In this document: in pieces, positions 38,009 through 38,923 of the stretch
How the letters are laid out: each line of letters starts with the position of its first letter
Position numbering within the stretch: the stretch's first letter is position 1
DNA from: Vibrio penaeicida
GTDB taxonomy: Bacteria > Pseudomonadota > Gammaproteobacteria > Enterobacterales > Vibrionaceae
Length of the DNA: 38,923 nucleotides
Assembly: GCF_002933855.1 (NCBI RefSeq)
Contig: NZ_BFAQ01000014.1
Span: 28,054 to 66,976, forward strand
Direction: 5' to 3'
Made by a program: the position numbers and the translations under genes
Notes under the pieces: model-generated
Database searches by the model: none
Told to the model about the DNA's origin: nothing
What the model saw: only the letters and a program-made list of their open reading frames with translations

Positions 38009-38036
38009 ACTTTAGAAGCAATCTCGAAGGTGTCAA
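38009..38036 (-). promoter_or_regulatory. Candidate promoter of bfr
   Basis: TTGACA (38031-38036), 16 bases, TAAAGT (38009-38014) on the minus strand, starting about 23 bases before the bfr start. This would let bfr be expressed without the Fur-regulated bfd promoter. Confidence 0.55.
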
Positions 38037-38067
38037 AGCTATTTTAAGGCTGTCTCAATATTGAGCG

Positions 38068-38256
38068 CTAGCCGACTTTCTTAAACAATGTTGATACTGT
38101 GTCGTCAAGAATTTCCTTTGCACTTTTTATGCACTTTCCACATTGAGATCCGAGAGGCGTACACTGCCTAATTCCTTTGATATCAGTTACCCCTTCTTCA
38201 AGAGCAAGCTGTCGAATTTTTTTATCAGATACACCGTGGCAAATACAAACAAACAT
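38068..38256 (-). CDS. bfd: Bacterioferritin-associated ferredoxin
   Basis: Bfd, 62 aa, is a [2Fe-2S] protein that reduces bacterioferritin to release iron. The cluster ligands C4, C6, C39 and C42 (MFVCIC and GSQCGKC) are present. The family peptide CHGVSDKKIRQLALEEGV is seen. A Fur-box-like site lies 38-56 bases upstream, as expected for a gene turned on in iron limitation. It precedes bfr on the same strand. Confidence 0.95.
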   Translation of the reverse strand: MFVCICHGVSDKKIRQLALEEGVTDIKGIRQCTPLGSQCGKCIKSAKEILDDTVSTLFKKVG

Positions 38257-38293
38257 TTTTTACATCCAATCTATTACAATTAGAAATATAAAC

Positions 38294-38312
38294 GAGAATG
38301 GTTAGCATTGCC
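38294..38312. promoter_or_regulatory. Fur-box-like operator upstream of bfd
   Basis: GAGAATGGTTAGCATTGCC matches the 19-bp palindromic Fur consensus at about 12 positions. Position, upstream of an iron-starvation gene, supports Fur repression of bfd. The exact promoter -10 and -35 are not clear. Confidence 0.65.
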
Positions 38313-38382
38313 AATCTTATTGGCATTTTGATTAGAAGAATTGGTTATATAGGAAATGGAGGTTTAAGAAGCAGTTGAAATA

Positions 38383-38413
38383 AAAATAAAAAAAGGAGCC
38401 GAAGCTCCTTTTT
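38383..38413 (-). terminator. Terminator after tuf with UUCG tetraloop
   Basis: On the minus strand the transcript forms AAAAAAGGAGC-UUCG-GCUCCUUUUUU. The C(UUCG)G tetraloop is exceptionally stable, and a long T-run follows. It lies 31 bases past the tuf stop. Confidence 0.93.
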
Positions 38414-38444
38414 TAAGATGCGGTTACCGCAAAATCATTCAATA

Positions 38445-38923
38445 TTAGTCGAAGATTTTTGCAACAACACCAGCACCTACAGTACGACCACCTTCACGGA
38501 TTGCGAAACGTAGACCTTCATCCATCGCGATAGGTGCGATTAGTTCAACAGTCATTTGTACGTTGTCGCCAGGCATTACCATTTCAACACCTTCAGGAAG
38601 AGTGATGTCGCCAGTTACGTCCGTAGTACGGAAGTAGAACTGTGGGCGGTAGCCTTTGAAGAATGGCGTGTGGCGACCACCTTCGTCTTTAGACAGGACG
38701 TATACTTCTGACTCAAACTTAGTGTGTGGGTTGATTGAACCCGGTGCAGCCAGTACTTGACCACGTTCAACTTCTTCACGCTTAGTACCACGTAGAAGTG
38801 CACCAACGTTCTCGCCCGCACGGCCTTCGTCTAGAAGCTTACGGAACATCTCAACACCAGTACATGTAGTAGTTGTAGTATCTTTGATACCAACGATTTC
38901 TACTTCGTTACCTACGTTTAGGA
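38445..38923 (-). CDS. tuf: Elongation factor Tu, C-terminal part (truncated by window edge)
   Basis: EF-Tu delivers aminoacyl-tRNA to the ribosome. The frame runs off the window end without a start; the visible 158 codons cover domains 2 and 3. They include [77 protein letters not shown] and the end [13 protein letters not shown]. The neighbourhood (bfd, bfr, S10 operon) fits the str-operon copy, usually called tufA; a second copy usually exists elsewhere. The ATG at 38849 is internal. Confidence 0.97.
   Translation of the reverse strand, partial: LNVGNEVEIVGIKDTTTTTCTGVEMFRKLLDEGRAGENVGALLRGTKREEVERGQVLAAPGSINPHTKFESEVYVLSKDEGGRHTPFFKGYRPQFYFRTTDVTGDITLPEGVEMVMPGDNVQMTVELIAPIAMDEGLRFAIREGGRTVGAGVVAKIFD

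Overview
The window is a chromosomal segment of a Vibrionaceae bacterium, most likely a Vibrio. The evidence is the whole gene set and order: a zrg-type zinc-regulated operon, the cysC/cysN/cysD sulfate-activation genes, cpdB, ytfB/fklB, then the alpha, spc and S10 ribosomal operons, bfr-bfd and tuf. The product sequences look gamma-proteobacterial throughout, base composition is moderate, and intergenic DNA holds a palindromic repeat of the kind seen in Vibrio genomes. The species cannot be fixed from sequence alone. No rRNA, tRNA, CRISPR array, prophage or complete insertion sequence was seen.

Layout. (1) 1-2888, plus strand: the end of a histidine-rich zrgA-like gene, then an ABC ATPase, a MacB/FtsX-type permease and a secreted DUF3299 protein. 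(2) 2889-4330: a previously unlisted 34-codon membrane-peptide ORF on the minus strand, a TIGR03899-family gene and a 162-bp MITE-like palindromic element. (3) 4330-10080, minus strand: cobA-cysD-cysN-(SLC13/RCK_C permease)-cysC, which supplies sulfate uptake, sulfate activation to PAPS and siroheme precursor. (4) 10450-14453, plus strand: periplasmic cpdB, a short Crp/Fnr-like regulator, an ElaA-type acetyltransferase and a DMT permease. (5) 14602-19873, plus strand: a tightly packed six-gene operon (DedA-like membrane protein, ATP-grasp ligase, DinB-like protein, NRDE/TANGO2 protein, YHS protein, two-domain OlsF-like acyltransferase). This is the best candidate for an undescribed system; I infer a role in making or moving an amino-acid-containing lipid. 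(6) 19954-23412: ytfB-like and fklB divergent genes, a DUF2780 lipid/secreted small protein gene, and metY. (7) 23476-37141, minus strand: alpha, spc and S10 operons with 28 genes, including rpoA and secY. The three operon boundaries are visible as a terminator, promoters and two ribosomal-protein-responsive leaders. (8) 37503-38923, minus strand: bfr, bfd with a Fur-box-like site, and the 3' end of tuf.

How the genes work together. The cys genes, cobA (siroheme for sulfite reductase) and metY (sulfide incorporation) are parts of one sulfur assimilation route, although metY lies 12 kb away. Zinc uptake (zrg) and iron storage/release (bfr-bfd) are the metal-homeostasis modules. The ribosomal block is the conserved growth-rate-regulated core. 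All family assignments rest on motifs read by eye; no database search was run.
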